64,000 nucleotides of DNA, from the NCBI GenBank assembly GCA_958450365.1, contig CAUEEP010000731.1, positions 3,162,501 through 3,226,500 on the forward strand, given 5' to 3'. The notes below the pieces were generated by a model. The model was given only the letters and a program-made list of their open reading frames with translations, was not told where the DNA came from and searched no databases. The DNA comes from Mesorhabditis belari (taxonomy: Eukaryota > Nematoda > Chromadorea > Rhabditida > Rhabditidae). Numbering within the stretch: the first letter of the stretch is position 1; the number at the start of each line of letters is the position of its first letter. The translations under genes were made by a program, and so were the position numbers. This document shows, in pieces, positions 53,402-63,565 of the stretch.

Positions 53402-56357
53402 TCAAATTTGAAAACTCTCGAGCGCTTTTGTCAACGATTTTACCTTTTTCGAGTGCCTCTTCCGTGACTTTTTCACTTTTCCACTTCGGACCTGTAATAG
53501 AAACAAAAGTGTAAGCCATTGTTGACGTTTTCGTTGGGTCAACGGGAATTACGGTACTTAGCTATAGCTTTATACTATTAGTAAAGCGATTACGGTATCT
53601 ATCGAATAAAAGTTGTGCTTTACCGACCTTGCTCAATTTCAAAGCGCTCTTTTTCTTTTGTTTTTCCTTTTTTTTCGTCGTTTCCGTATCGTTTTCGAGT
53701 GATTGTTTCTGTAATTTTTTTAATTTTCGCAAAAAAACTTCAAATTATCAACAACTTAATGTTTACTTTACTGTTAGAATCATCATTTACGAATTTCCTT
53801 TAAAGCTCCTTTATAGTTCCTTCAAAGCTCCTTTAAAGCTCCTTTATAGTTCCTTTATAGTTCCTTTATAGTTCCTTTATAGCTCCATTTACGAATTTCT
53901 GTATTCTCCATATTTCACTCACCTCCACATCAACGTCAACGCTGCATTGAGCACAAAACCGAACTCGTTGCTTTAAACGCTTGAAAGCTTGAGTCTGAAA
54001 TCGGAAATGATAAGGGAAAATGTTGTAGACTTTTGACTACAAAACAAGACTACAAAACATTACAAATCACATTGCTTTCTATTGGGTTGGGGAGAATGAG
54101 TCGGCGCCCAACTTTAAAGGGACTTTTTGCACACATAAAGCCTTCTTTAAACATACGTTTGGTTTCATCAAAAGGATCCACTATTTCTCTACAAAATCAC
54201 TTTTGAGAGATTCCACAAAGCTTTTCTTTCGTGGAGTTTATGAACTTCCAAACGCAGCTGGTTAAAATGGCAAAGAGTCCGACTCATCATTTGAACAGTT
54301 TCTTTCACATAAACCTTCTTTGGTGTTTATATAAAAAAGATAGAGCACATTCAATTACTTAAGTTGCCAAATTTGCAGGAAGATCCCACCAATGGTTTTT
54401 TCTAGATCACAGTTTGTAGTTTTTGTGAAAAAATGGCTTTTTCTTGAGCGGAGGCGCTGTTTGAATTTTCTTTTAAATGTCATTTTGTAGAGAATTAGTT
54501 AACCATTCTACTCATATCAAACGCATATTATTTGACGAAGTCGAATTGAAGTTTTAGACATTTTTTTCATTTTCGGCGCCGACTCATTCTCCCCAACCCA
54601 ATATTATGAATTTTTTTCTTTCAACGTACGATATTTTGTCGTTTCCATTCGGCATCTTGTAAAGCGTCCTCGAAAAATATTAGCTCTGAAGAAGTTAAGC
54701 GCTTTTTCTAAAAATTACCATTAATTATTACTTTGTTAGAAGAATAAATAATAGTAAATAGATTTAAATTGAATATTTTATCCGTAATCTTGCCACGATT
54801 TTGATTAGACTATCTACTTTTCGATTTTTCGTTATTCTTTATGTGTTCCTCAGTGAATTAGAGAAAAGAAGTTAAGCGTTTTTTCTAAAAATTACTATTA
54901 ATTATTACTTTGTTTAAAGAATAAATAATAGTAAATAGATTTAAATTGAATATTTTATCCGTAATCTTGCCACGATTTTGATTAGACTATCTATTGATTT
55001 TTACCAATCGATCCATCTTGAATTCAGCTTTAGAATGAGCTATAAAACGTCAAAATTGGACAAATTTAAGGTACTCTCCCAAAAAATCGGAAAGAACTTT
55101 TCCACCAACCCAATGGATCTATTTTTTTTTGATTAGACTATCTACTTTTCGATTTTTCGTTATTCTTTATGTGTTCCTCAGTGAATTAGAGAAAACTAAA
55201 AGGATAAAAAGCACAAAAAAAAGGACACGTTTTTCGAAAGAACGCTAGAAATTACTTGCTCAATTTTCCCCTCTTCAATCCCGTCTCGCCGCAACTTGGT
55301 CGACAATTTCTGCTTCGTTTCGGCTAGCTCCGATTTTAGAGAATAAATTTGCTTCTGGAGTTGAGTCACCTAGAGCTAACAGATAGGTAGAAATGTGTAA
55401 ATTTAGATTAAATAATAGATAGATTAGCGAAATATGAAAATTTGGATATTTGTTCGATGATTTACAAATATTTTTTTGCCACCAACCGTCTCCTTTCTGC
55501 GTCGCTTCTCGTTGCTCAGCTTTCCCTTGAGAAAAAGAATCTCGTCCTGAAAATTGAGTCAGATATTTAGGAAATTTAAACCATTTCTAGGTATATATGC
55601 ATTAGAAAATGCTTATAATACAACTTACCTGTAAATTTGTACTTCTACTTACCTTTCTAATTCTACTTACCTTTCAACTTGTACTTATCTTTCTACTTCT
55701 ACTTACCTTTCAACTTGTACTTACTTTTCAACTTCTACTTACTTTTCTACTTCTACTTACTTTTCAACTTGTACTTATCTTTCAACTTGTACTTATCTTT
55801 CTACTTCTACTTACCTTTCAACTTGTACTTATCTTTCTACTTCTACTTACCTTTCAACTTGTACTTACTTTTCAACTTCTACTTACTTTTCTACTTCTAC
55901 TTACTTTTCAACTTGTACTTATCTTTCAACTTGTACTTATCTTTCTACTTCTACTTACCTTTCAACTTGTACTTATCTTTCTACTTCTACTTACCTTTCA
56001 ACTTGTACTTATCTTTCTACTTCTACTTACCTTTCAACTTGTACTTATCTTTCTACTTCTACTTACCTTTCAACTTGTACTTACTTTTCAACTTCTACTT
56101 ACTTTTCTACTTCTACTTACTTTTCAACTTGTACTTATCTTTCAACTTGTACTTATCTTTCTACTTCTACTTACCTTTCAACTTGTACTTACTTTTCTAC
56201 TTCTACTTACTTTTCTACTTGTACTTATCTTTCAACTTGTACTTATCTTTCTACTTCTACTTACCTTTCAACTTGTACTTACTTTTCTACTTCTACTTAC
56301 CTGTAAATCCTCGGGTTTTTCTCCAGTGTTTTTTGTCGAACTCGCCGCGAAATCCAT
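53402..56357 (-). CDS. coiled-coil basic protein, 170 aa (7 exons)
   Basis: Exons 56301-56357, 55487-55546, 55256-55369, 54630-54668, 53923-53994, 53628-53708, 53402-53491; all phases agree. The ATG follows a CCATAG acceptor. Residues about 20-95 form a long coiled coil (DEILFLKGKLSNEKRRRKET, VTQLQKQIYSLKSELAETKQ). Then RVRFCAQCSVDVDVE carries a Cys-x2-Cys pair, and the end is Lys-rich with short basic runs (KKKEKQKKKSALK, KKSRKRHSKK) like nuclear localisation signals. The last exon reads through a possible donor at AAAAAG-GTAAAA, so the C-terminus is uncertain. No family recognised; a nuclear or chromatin role is only a guess from the basic tail. Confidence 0.65.
53795..53885. repeat. minisatellite sharing its unit with 7370-7640
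   Basis: About eight units of TAGTTCCTTTA/AAGCTCCTTTA, the same 11-bp unit as in the receptor intron 46 kb away. It lies in an intron of the coiled-coil gene. Confidence 0.85.
54082..54601. mobile_element. mariner-like non-autonomous element with TA duplication
   Basis: 520 bp with ends TTGGGTTGGGGAGAATGAGT (continuing CGGCGCC) and exact complement, bordered by TA on both sides (54080-54081, 54602-54603). Interior non-coding. It lies in an intron of the coiled-coil gene. Confidence 0.85.
54692..55195. repeat. tandem duplication interrupted by a mariner-like end
   Basis: A unit of about 175 bp (AAGTTAAGCGYTTTTTCTAA ... TTATGTGTTCCTCAGTGAAT) is duplicated. The second unit is split at about 55003-55130 by the same mariner-end segment found inverted at 15700-15850. 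Confidence 0.7.
55624..56300. repeat. 12-bp array of 5' splice-site-like units in intron 1
   Basis: About 56 units of ACTTRTACTTAC/TTTCAACTTGT. On the minus strand, the sense of the host gene, they contain GTAAGT again and again. The array begins at the real donor of exon 1 (56300, GTAAGT) and ends at 55624-55637 in ACTTACCTGTAAAT, a copy of the real exon/intron boundary. So the array seems to have grown from the splice site. Confidence 0.8.
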
Positions 56358-57233
56358 CTATGGAAAACTAATTGGTTAAAAATTTGCATCATAAATCATT
56401 TTATATATAAAAAATCAATATTCAAATAGAAATCTACACCTTTCGAAACGCGATTCATGTTTTTTTTGCGTTTTTTGAATTTGCTTGACTCAAGCGGCGA
56501 TAAATTGGATACAAACTACAGAAAAGGCTTATGCAAACGGGAGAATGGATCTGCTTCAAGTGAAAATGTGCATCTAGATCTATATAAAGAGATAAATCTT
56601 TGAAAATTATAGATTTCATCATATTACGTTGACAGCTAAAAGAATTGCATAGGAAAACTGAACTTTTTTCAGATCCAGCCTCTTCACAACTCATCCAGCA
56701 AGCTCTAACTATGTTTTATTGTGAGATGCTTTTATTGTTTTGTGTAGCTTGGAACAAAAAAAATCTTACAAAACCAAAGTCATTGAAGATATTGAAATCC
56801 CGCGAACCACTTTACAACACAAAACAACTAGAGCTTTGGAGGGTTTCTCTCAGTTTGTTACATTGCCACTGGAGATGTTGCAAAATCGATTTTTCTGGGT
56901 CTGGGCCTGGCTGGCTATAGCTGAGCCGACTTACAGCTTGAGCTAGAGTCAATTGGATCACTCAGCTCGTCACCATCACGTTACGTTTACGCAAAGTTGA
57001 ATAAAGTTAGCTCAGCATTGTGATTTTCAAAATATATCCAGCTAAACAAGCCAAATTTGCATTTGGTTGTTGATAAGAGTTTTAGTTTTTAGGTCAAATT
57101 CATTGAGAGTGAAGTGTACCCAGTACAACAACTTACTTTCAGTTTTCTTATAAGTAACACCAGAGAGAGATTTTCTTGACTAATTCTGGGAATGTTTATA
57201 GTCTTGTTTTTAATCATACGATTATAAAGTGCG
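56358..57233. other. gene-free stretch
   Basis: Upstream of the coiled-coil gene. Non-repetitive, AT-rich. Short open frames lack splice-site context; I see nothing I would call a gene. Confidence 0.45.
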
Positions 57234-58135
57234 TTGCAAAATGATAGGACCACTCTCGATTTTTGCGATTTTCGATTTTAAATAACTAAAAATGCAAAAC
57301 AATGCTTAAATTCTAATTTTATATACAAAAGCACGAAGAAGAAGAAGAAGAAGAAGAAGAAGAAGAAGAAGAAGAAGAAGAAGGACAAGAAGAAGAAGAA
57401 GAAGAAGGACAAGAAGACGGAGAAGAAGAAGAAGAAGAAGAAGACGGAGAAGGAGAAGAAGAAGAAGAAGAAGGACAAGAAGAAGAAGAAGAAGAAGGAC
57501 AAGAAGACGGAGAAGAAGAAGAAGAAGAAGAAGACGGAGAAGGAGAAGAAGGAGAAGAAGGAGAAGAAGGAGAAGAAGGAGAAGAAGGAGAAGAAGGAGA
57601 AGAAGGAGAAGAAGGACAAGAAGACGGAGAAGGAGAAGAAGGAGAAGAAGGAGAAGAAGAAGAAGGACAAGAAGACGGAGAAGAAGAAGAAGAAGAAGAA
57701 GACGGAGAAGGAGAAGAAGGAGAAGAAGGAGAAGAAGGAGAAGAAGGAGAAGAAGGAGAAGAAGGAGAAGAAGGACAAGAAGACGGAGAAGGAGAAGAAG
57801 GAGAAGAAGGAGAAGAAGGAGAAGGAGAAGAAGGAGAAGACGGAGAAGGAGAAGAAGAAGAAGAAGGAGAAGAAGAAGAAGAAGAAGAAGAAGAAGAAGG
57901 ACAAGAAGAAGAAGAAGAAGAAGGACAAGAAGACGGAGAAGAAGAAGAAGAAGAAGAAGACGGAGAAGGAGAAGAAGAAGAAGAAGAAGAAATAAATAAA
58001 TAAATACAAATATATACCTTTATATACAAATACCGTTTGCCAAATAATTTACTTTAAAAGGCAAAATTTTTAAAGCATTTCTTTATTTTACACCTGTTGC
58101 AAAATGATGGGACCACTACGTTTCTTTTCGATTTT
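57234..58135. mobile_element. Tc3-like terminal sequences around a GAA array
   Basis: GTTGCAAAATGATAGGACCA at 57234 and GTTGCAAAATGATGGGACCA at 58093 are direct copies of what looks like a Tc-type terminus. The (GAA/GGA)n array 57337-57992 lies between them. Next to the second copy begins a Tc3-like transposase relic (58194). Confidence 0.55.
57337..57992. repeat. GAA/GGA/GAC microsatellite, 650 bp
   Basis: Purine-only array of GAAGAAGAAGAAGGA, GGACAAGAAGACGGA units. Both long reverse frames (Phe/Ser-rich) come from this. Long GAA arrays can form triplex DNA; that is an inference from composition. Confidence 0.95.
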
Positions 58136-58193
58136 CTACCTGTAATAACCATGTTTTTTGCTTACTTTTTAATCATTTTTATTTTTTAGGAAG

Positions 58194-58450
58194 ATGGGGC
58201 GTGGAATATCGCTTTCGAGGATCGAACAGATGAAAATTTTGATTTTGAAAGGAAGAAAGTTGTCGAATCGGAAAACCGTAAAAAAAATGAAGCGCTCGCA
58301 CCAAGTTGTCTGAAATTTCTTGAAGGATCCTTTCAAGTATGGCAAGAAAAAGTCTCCGGGGTGCCATCGAAAGCTCACGGTCCGCACTGAACGGCATATG
58401 GGACGTCTGTTGTCGAAGTTAAACCAAGGGATTCTCAAAACTGGTTATTG
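58194..58450 (+). pseudogene. Tc3-like transposase fragment
   Basis: Frame MGRGISLSRIEQMKILILKG is the N-terminal HTH region of Tc1/Tc3-type transposases. An in-frame TGA interrupts the conserved VV-NFLKDP block where an arginine is usual. After KYGKKKSPG and RKLTVRTERHMGRL the match ends. No catalytic domain. Confidence 0.75.
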
Positions 58451-59020
58451 TTGTTTATCTAAGGTAAATTTTTCAAATCAAAGTTGTAGCTCTTACGTTA
58501 AAAGATCTTCAGAATGTTTTGTTGAAAGTAAAAATTTCTAGAAAGACTACCATAATTATTTCAATAAAAAAAGCCTTAAATTCCTTGAAATCGGGACTTT
58601 TCCGAACTTCTTTTAAGTTAGAATTCGAGATTTTAGTCCAAATAGAAGTATTTTAGTCCTGTCAGCAAAATTGGAAACGTATTCAAAAAAAATTCATAAG
58701 AGGCCCCAGAGGGATTTTTTTTTTCTGGGAGATTCTCTATGGATCCGGAATCATTTCTATGAGAATAGTTTCACTTTTAAACCTCTTTTTTTGGTACGTT
58801 TTAAACAAAACTCTATCGTTTTGAATAGTTTTTAACAATCCTCAAAAATTTTGATTCATCTACGGGACCCTTACCTACTTTTTTAATCGACTGATTTTGA
58901 GGGATCGAAAAATAGAAGATCTGCGTCTTCTATTGGAATATTTCCAGTATACATGATTTCCAATCCAACAGAACTTTCCTATTCTCTTCTTTCTTTCATT
59001 TTATTCCCCTTGTGGGGGTT
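58451..59020. other. gene-free stretch
   Basis: Sequence after the transposase relic up to the U2 3' end. I see no gene or repeat of note. Confidence 0.45.
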
Positions 59021-59021
59021 G

Positions 59022-59165
59022 TGCGCCGATCCCGCCGGTAAGTGCAATAGCGGGCCGACGCTGTATGGCGAGAAGCAAGCTTCTACAAACCATACCAGTT
59101 CCAAAAATTGATTAATCTCGATGAGTTCAATAGAACTCGTACCGGAGATTAAGCCGATAAGAACA
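59022..59165 (-). ncRNA. U2: U2 snRNA, 3' part (downstream of retrotransposon)
   Basis: Minus strand from 59165: TGTTCTTATCGGCTTAAT, then stem IIb, the Sm-type site AATTTTTGGAAC, stem-loop III (GGTATGGTTTGTAGAAGCTT) and the terminal stem-loop IV (CCCGCTATTGCACTTACCGG then CGGGATCGGCGCAC). This is U2 snRNA from about position 44 to its 3' end. U2 pairs with the intron branch site in the spliceosome. The 5' part has been displaced by the inserted elements, so this copy is broken. Confidence 0.85.
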
Positions 59166-62100
59166 GATTTAATTTTATTCAGCGAATATTGGCCATGGTA
59201 TAGAAACCCCAGGCGGTCCATCACAGTTTACAGGGCAATAGGAAATGTTTGATACAACCAATCCAGAGATCGGATTGCATAGACTAAAATTACAAGAGAG
59301 AATCAAGAAAAGTATGGAAGTGGACAAAAGGAATTTGACTCACTTATGGAAATCACAACTTGAAAAAGAGAATTAAAACATGAATATAAATCTTATGAAA
59401 TTACAAATCACAAGATTAAGCACAAAATTGTAAATTTAAGAAGAAATATTTCGTCTTTAGTAGAGAATATTTAGTCTTTAGTAGACAATATTTAGTCTTT
59501 AGTAGACAATATTTAGTTTAGCAGAATTAATCATTGTTTTTCGAGGGGAGTCGCACCATTTACACATCTTGGAATTGTTTTTGGCCGGTGACGTGTTCAA
59601 CGTAGATATCTCGGGACCATTTGATTGCATCGGAAACCATCAGCTTGCGCATCAGTTCGCTGTATTTGAGGGAGACGCCGAGTTTGCGGAGAATGTAGTC
59701 ATTTTGGAAATCCCATCCACCCAAAGGACCGACGATGAAGGCGTCCAAGTAGACCTCGTATCCGAGTTGGAGGAAGTGTTGTTGGATGTGGTCGTACTTC
59801 CGCTTCTTTTCTTGTCTGGCCGCTTCGAAGGCGACGGCTCGATTCTCAAATGGCATCGTGACATCGATGATGGTGACCTTCTTCTCGGTGTCGTCGACAA
59901 GGAGCATGTCTGGGCGAAGCTTGCTGTTGAAACCAGGCACTTGTTGATTGACACAGAGAGTCGTCGTTGCTGGCGGTTTGATGGCGTTGACGAGGCGGTC
60001 GAGGATGGCATTGTGACGTCTGGTGATGGCTGTCATGTGGGGAAGACAATGGCACAAGACGTGTGGGAGTGTTTCGTCAGCTCGGGCACATCTCCGACAT
60101 CTTTTGTCTCGAACTCCATGACGGATGGCTCCATTGAGTGGTACGGTGTTGAGACGGGCTCGATGAATGAACCTCCAATCGGCGAATCGGGTGAAGCGTC
60201 CTTCTTTGATGAAGTGGTTGGAGGCCGGATTGGAGGTGACGAGCGAGTAGACTTTGCCTTGGTCTGGTTTGGCGATGAGTCGCTTTTTGAAGAAGTCTCG
60301 AACACCGTCTTTGAGGGCCCTCTCGGTTTGCCTTGGTTCGATCATTCCACCATTCATCGTGAGTTGGAGTTGGCCGTTCGTCCATTCCCAATTGACAGCT
60401 ACTTTGGCTTGCAGTCGCCTAGTCGCCACTCGGAGTCGGCTCCATGTGTTCTCCAAGTCACCAGATTCTTTGATGAAGTCGCCGTTCATCTTCCCGTTCA
60501 GATAGTCGGCCAAGTCGTCCCCATTTGCTGCTCGCTTGATCTTCTTGGCGACCACGTCTCGGAGTTGATTCAGCGCCACGTCACGCATGTCGAGTGAGTT
60601 GAAGAGGTTGACGGCGTGGACGAGTTGGGAGACATCGGCGAGCGGATTGGTCGGAAGGAAGCCGAGACCTCCCATTTGGTTTGACAAGTAGAGGAGTTCG
60701 GCACTGGCGTTTGCTGGGATGTTGAGCCCCTTCTTTCCAACGGCTTTGAGCTTCTTGTCGAACAGCGTCAACGACTTCTTTGGCACCTTTCCATTCTTCA
60801 TGTGGAACGAGAGACACGGCAAGACAAAGGTGTTAACTGCGTCGGCCTTCTGCCACGGAGCGAGGAGCGACTTGTCGATCGCTTCCACGTGGTTAGTCAT
60901 TTTCTCGATGACCTTCTCTGCCGATGGAGCCGTGTGGTAGCCTGTAGGAACGCCAAGATGCTCGTAGTTGTCGTCTTCTTGGAGTGTCGTCATCTCTTTG
61001 CCTTGGATCTTCAGTTTGTAGTTGAGGGCCGTGCTTTTTGCACCATCGACGATGAGGGAGGCACACTTTCCGGCGTTGAATTTGAGACCAGCCCAGTCAG
61101 CGACTTTGGAGACAACGTGCAGTTGCATCTCGAGTTGAGCGACATCCCTAGCAACCAAAGCAATGTCGTCGGCGTAGGCAAGTTGAGAGACGAGTCTTCC
61201 CTCCAGGTTGAAGCCATGTTTGAGGTCGTCGACGGCGCGCAAGATTGGTTCAAGGGCCAAGTTGAAAATGATCGGGCTCAATGGACACCCTTGCTTGACC
61301 CCGGCTTGAATTCTGATTGGTGCAGTCGGACCATTTGAGCTTCTGATTGAGGTGGTCACATTGGCATAGAGACGTCGAACAACGCTGATGGAGTTTTCGT
61401 TGAGACCAGCAAATTTGAGGCTTGTGAAGATCGTTTGGTGGGGCACGGAGCCAAAGGCATTCGAGAGGTCAAGCCAAGCGACACCAACTTTCTTCTTCTT
61501 TCTTCTCGCTTCTTTGAGGACCGTCTGTAAGAGGAAGTTGTGTTCTGTGCATCCATCCACTGCCATGAAGCCCTTTTGGGACTTGGAGACACGACCATGA
61601 CGAGAAGACCATTTGCCGAGCCGTTCTGCGAGCACCGATGCATAGATCTTTGCCACCGTGTTGGACATCGTGATTGGCCTCCAGTTTGCCACGTCCTTCT
61701 TGTCACCTTTTTTGTGGATGAGCACCGTCGAGGACTCGTTCCAGCTCTGGGGCACGTGTTGAAGGCTTTGAACCTTGTTGAGGAACGACGAGAGGATCTG
61801 GCATCCGAAGTCGAACTTCTTCCAGTGGCTGTAGCGGAGTTTGTCGGGTCCCGGAGCGGTGTTGGAGCACCTTCGGAGCCGATTCCAGACTTCTTGTGGC
61901 GTGAATGGGGCAGCAAACGGGTCGTCTTCTACTGGTGGCACGTCTTGATCATGTGGTGGCACTTCGTCCGGAATTTGTGGGAAGATTGGAGGCGATGGAC
62001 CGAAGACGGCTTCAAAGTGTTGTTGGAGGTCGTCGGCTGGGAGGTCACAAAATGGAGATTCGGCTTCGACGACTTCTCGGAAGGCACGTCGACGGTTTGA

Positions 62101-63547
62101 CCTGTAGAGCTTCTGAATACGAGAGGCAGCAACAGCATCGTATTGTGGTCGTCTTGGTGGTGGTCGTCTTCTCCCATCGGTCCGTCTTGGCGCAGCACCA
62201 GTTCTCCCATCTTCCTCGGGTGACTTCTGATGGATCGCTTCGACGAGTTCGTCCAGCACTTGATCCATTTCTTGCGACGTCGTCACGCCATCGATCCTTT
62301 GAATCCATTGTTGTTGAATTCGGGTGCCGGTCGGCTGAGCTTGGTTTGGCACTCTTGGGGTGGCAGCTCTTGGCGACGGCGGTGGCGTGGCTCGGTGGAT
62401 GTGGTTCGAGGGCGTGGCGTTGAGGTGGATTGGTGATTGTGGTGGGCTGGGTCGTCTTTGCTCGTTTGGTTTTGCAATGGCTTCTCCACGTGTTGGCGAT
62501 CCCTCAAAGACAACGATTGCTTCCTGTGTTTCTTGGCTGGTTTCTTGACGCGCTGCACTAGGGTCGGCTTGGCTTGAATCTTTTTGCGGGGTGGGCGGCT
62601 CTGTTCTCTTTTCGGAATCGAGTTCCGTGACGTTTCTTTTAGCCGGTCTCCCACACTCTTCCGCGTCACGGAGCCTTGCCTTCCCGGGTGGAGTGGTCGT
62701 CTCTAGTGCCTTCTTTTGCTTTTCACACGTCTTCAAATGTGACTTGAAGTCCCTTTTGTGTTTGAATCGCCCTCGACACTTGACACATACAAGGACCAAT
62801 TTGGCCAAATGCATCCGTAGGTGTGTCTGGAGGGCTTTCATTTCAGAGTAGATCGTTTCCTTGTTGGGACAAAGTCGACATTTCAAGTCGAGGTTCTCAG
62901 CATTTGCCGTCTCGATGCAGTAGTCGTTTGGAGGTGGCTGTTCTTCTTCTTCACATGACCGTTTCTGGTGGGCTTCGGTGGTCTTTTTGTCCTTGAAGAG
63001 CATCTGGCATTCGCGGCATCGGAAGGCGAAGTTTTTGTCAAAATTGTGGCTCTTCTTGAGATGCTTCTTCAGGTCACCATGTCGAATGTAGAGCATCTGA
63101 CACCATTTGCACCTGAAGTGGTCGTCTAGTGGCACATCCAGCACGTACTCTTCTTCCTCTTCATCCAACGCTTTGTCTTGGTCATCGTCAGCGAGTTCTA
63201 GCGGCGATTCCTTCCCTGGCGGCGGCGGCGGCGGCAACACATGCGGCGGCGGCGGCGGCACAGGTCGGGGCGATGTTCCGCTTCTCGAACTGCGTCGACG
63301 GGTCGGCGTTGTGGGTCGAGGTGGCGTGGCGATGTCGTCCTCATCTTGCTCGGCTTCTCCTTCCCTTCTCCTTTCACCTTCTCGTTCACCTTCTCTTTCT
63401 CTTTCACCTTCTCTTTCACTTCCCTCTTCGACGTCGATTTCCGAACCCCTTCCCCTAGAATTTGCCAGGGGAAGAGGCTCGTCCAAAAATGTATGAGAAT
63501 ATGGCATTGTGCCTCGACCAACGTTCTTTCTCTGCTCAAATCAACGT
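59166..63547 (-). mobile_element. full-length non-LTR retrotransposon in U2 snRNA (R2/NeSL type, Utopia-like)
   Basis: 4382 bp between two exact copies of the U2 segment TGTTCTTATCGGCTTAAT (59148-59165 and 63548-63565): an 18-bp target-site duplication. The 5' leader is about 40 nt, one long ORF follows, and a 3' UTR of about 390 nt ends in GAATAAAATTAAATC with no long poly(A). This fits target-primed insertion by a site-specific element. NeSL-clade elements named Utopia are known to use U2 snRNA genes; assignment to that group is by domain order and target, not by a tree. Confidence 0.88.
59560..63507 (-). CDS. retrotransposon polyprotein: C2H2 zinc fingers, reverse transcriptase, restriction-like endonuclease
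   Basis: Single 1315-aa ORF. Residues about 1-125 are acidic and then Pro/Arg-rich. About 130-270 hold four C2H2 fingers (FRCKWCQMLYIRHGDLKKHL is the first). The RT spans about 560-850: WRPITMSNTVAKIYASVL, a motif A Asp in WLDLSNAFGSVPHQ, GVKQGCPLSPIIFNLAL, and the catalytic YADD near 775. The C-terminus has the R2-type Cys/His knuckle (CRRCARADETLPHVLCHC, near 1140) and the PD...D endonuclease signature (RPDMLLVDD, then IIDVTMPF, near 1200-1220). Fingers bind the target, the endonuclease nicks U2 DNA, and RT copies the RNA there. No stop or frameshift, so it may be active. GC content is well above its surroundings. Confidence 0.93.
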   Translation of the reverse strand: MPYSHTFLDEPLPLANSRGRGSEIDVEEGSEREGEREREGEREGERRREGEAEQDEDDIATPPRPTTPTRRRSSRSGTSPRPVPPPPPHVLPPPPPPGKESPLELADDDQDKALDEEEEEYVLDVPLDDHFRCKWCQMLYIRHGDLKKHLKKSHNFDKNFAFRCRECQMLFKDKKTTEAHQKRSCEEEEQPPPNDYCIETANAENLDLKCRLCPNKETIYSEMKALQTHLRMHLAKLVLVCVKCRGRFKHKRDFKSHLKTCEKQKKALETTTPPGKARLRDAEECGRPAKRNVTELDSEKRTEPPTPQKDSSQADPSAARQETSQETQEAIVVFEGSPTRGEAIAKPNEQRRPSPPQSPIHLNATPSNHIHRATPPPSPRAATPRVPNQAQPTGTRIQQQWIQRIDGVTTSQEMDQVLDELVEAIHQKSPEEDGRTGAAPRRTDGRRRPPPRRPQYDAVAASRIQKLYRSNRRRAFREVVEAESPFCDLPADDLQQHFEAVFGPSPPIFPQIPDEVPPHDQDVPPVEDDPFAAPFTPQEVWNRLRRCSNTAPGPDKLRYSHWKKFDFGCQILSSFLNKVQSLQHVPQSWNESSTVLIHKKGDKKDVANWRPITMSNTVAKIYASVLAERLGKWSSRHGRVSKSQKGFMAVDGCTEHNFLLQTVLKEARRKKKKVGVAWLDLSNAFGSVPHQTIFTSLKFAGLNENSISVVRRLYANVTTSIRSSNGPTAPIRIQAGVKQGCPLSPIIFNLALEPILRAVDDLKHGFNLEGRLVSQLAYADDIALVARDVAQLEMQLHVVSKVADWAGLKFNAGKCASLIVDGAKSTALNYKLKIQGKEMTTLQEDDNYEHLGVPTGYHTAPSAEKVIEKMTNHVEAIDKSLLAPWQKADAVNTFVLPCLSFHMKNGKVPKKSLTLFDKKLKAVGKKGLNIPANASAELLYLSNQMGGLGFLPTNPLADVSQLVHAVNLFNSLDMRDVALNQLRDVVAKKIKRAANGDDLADYLNGKMNGDFIKESGDLENTWSRLRVATRRLQAKVAVNWEWTNGQLQLTMNGGMIEPRQTERALKDGVRDFFKKRLIAKPDQGKVYSLVTSNPASNHFIKEGRFTRFADWRFIHRARLNTVPLNGAIRHGVRDKRCRRCARADETLPHVLCHCLPHMTAITRRHNAILDRLVNAIKPPATTTLCVNQQVPGFNSKLRPDMLLVDDTEKKVTIIDVTMPFENRAVAFEAARQEKKRKYDHIQQHFLQLGYEVYLDAFIVGPLGGWDFQNDYILRKLGVSLKYSELMRKLMVSDAIKWSRDIYVEHVTGQKQFQDV

Positions 63548-63565
63548 ATTAAGCCGATAAGAACA
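63548..63565 (-). repeat. target-site duplication (U2 segment), 5' side of the full element
   Basis: TGTTCTTATCGGCTTAAT on the minus strand, the same as 59148-59165. It is also the 3' flank of the truncated element upstream. Confidence 0.9.

Noticed and set aside
55609..56379. 256-aa and 230-aa plus-strand frames rich in Leu/Phe
   Set aside because: 12-bp array inside intron 1 of the minus-strand coiled-coil gene; repeat artefact.
57278..58029. Two long reverse frames of more than 230 aa (Phe-rich and Ser/Pro-rich)
   Set aside because: They are the GAA/GGA microsatellite read in two frames. No stop can arise in such a purine array; not genes.
59569..60597. 342-aa plus-strand frame
   Set aside because: Antisense shadow of the retrotransposon endonuclease region; the minus frame has all the catalytic motifs.
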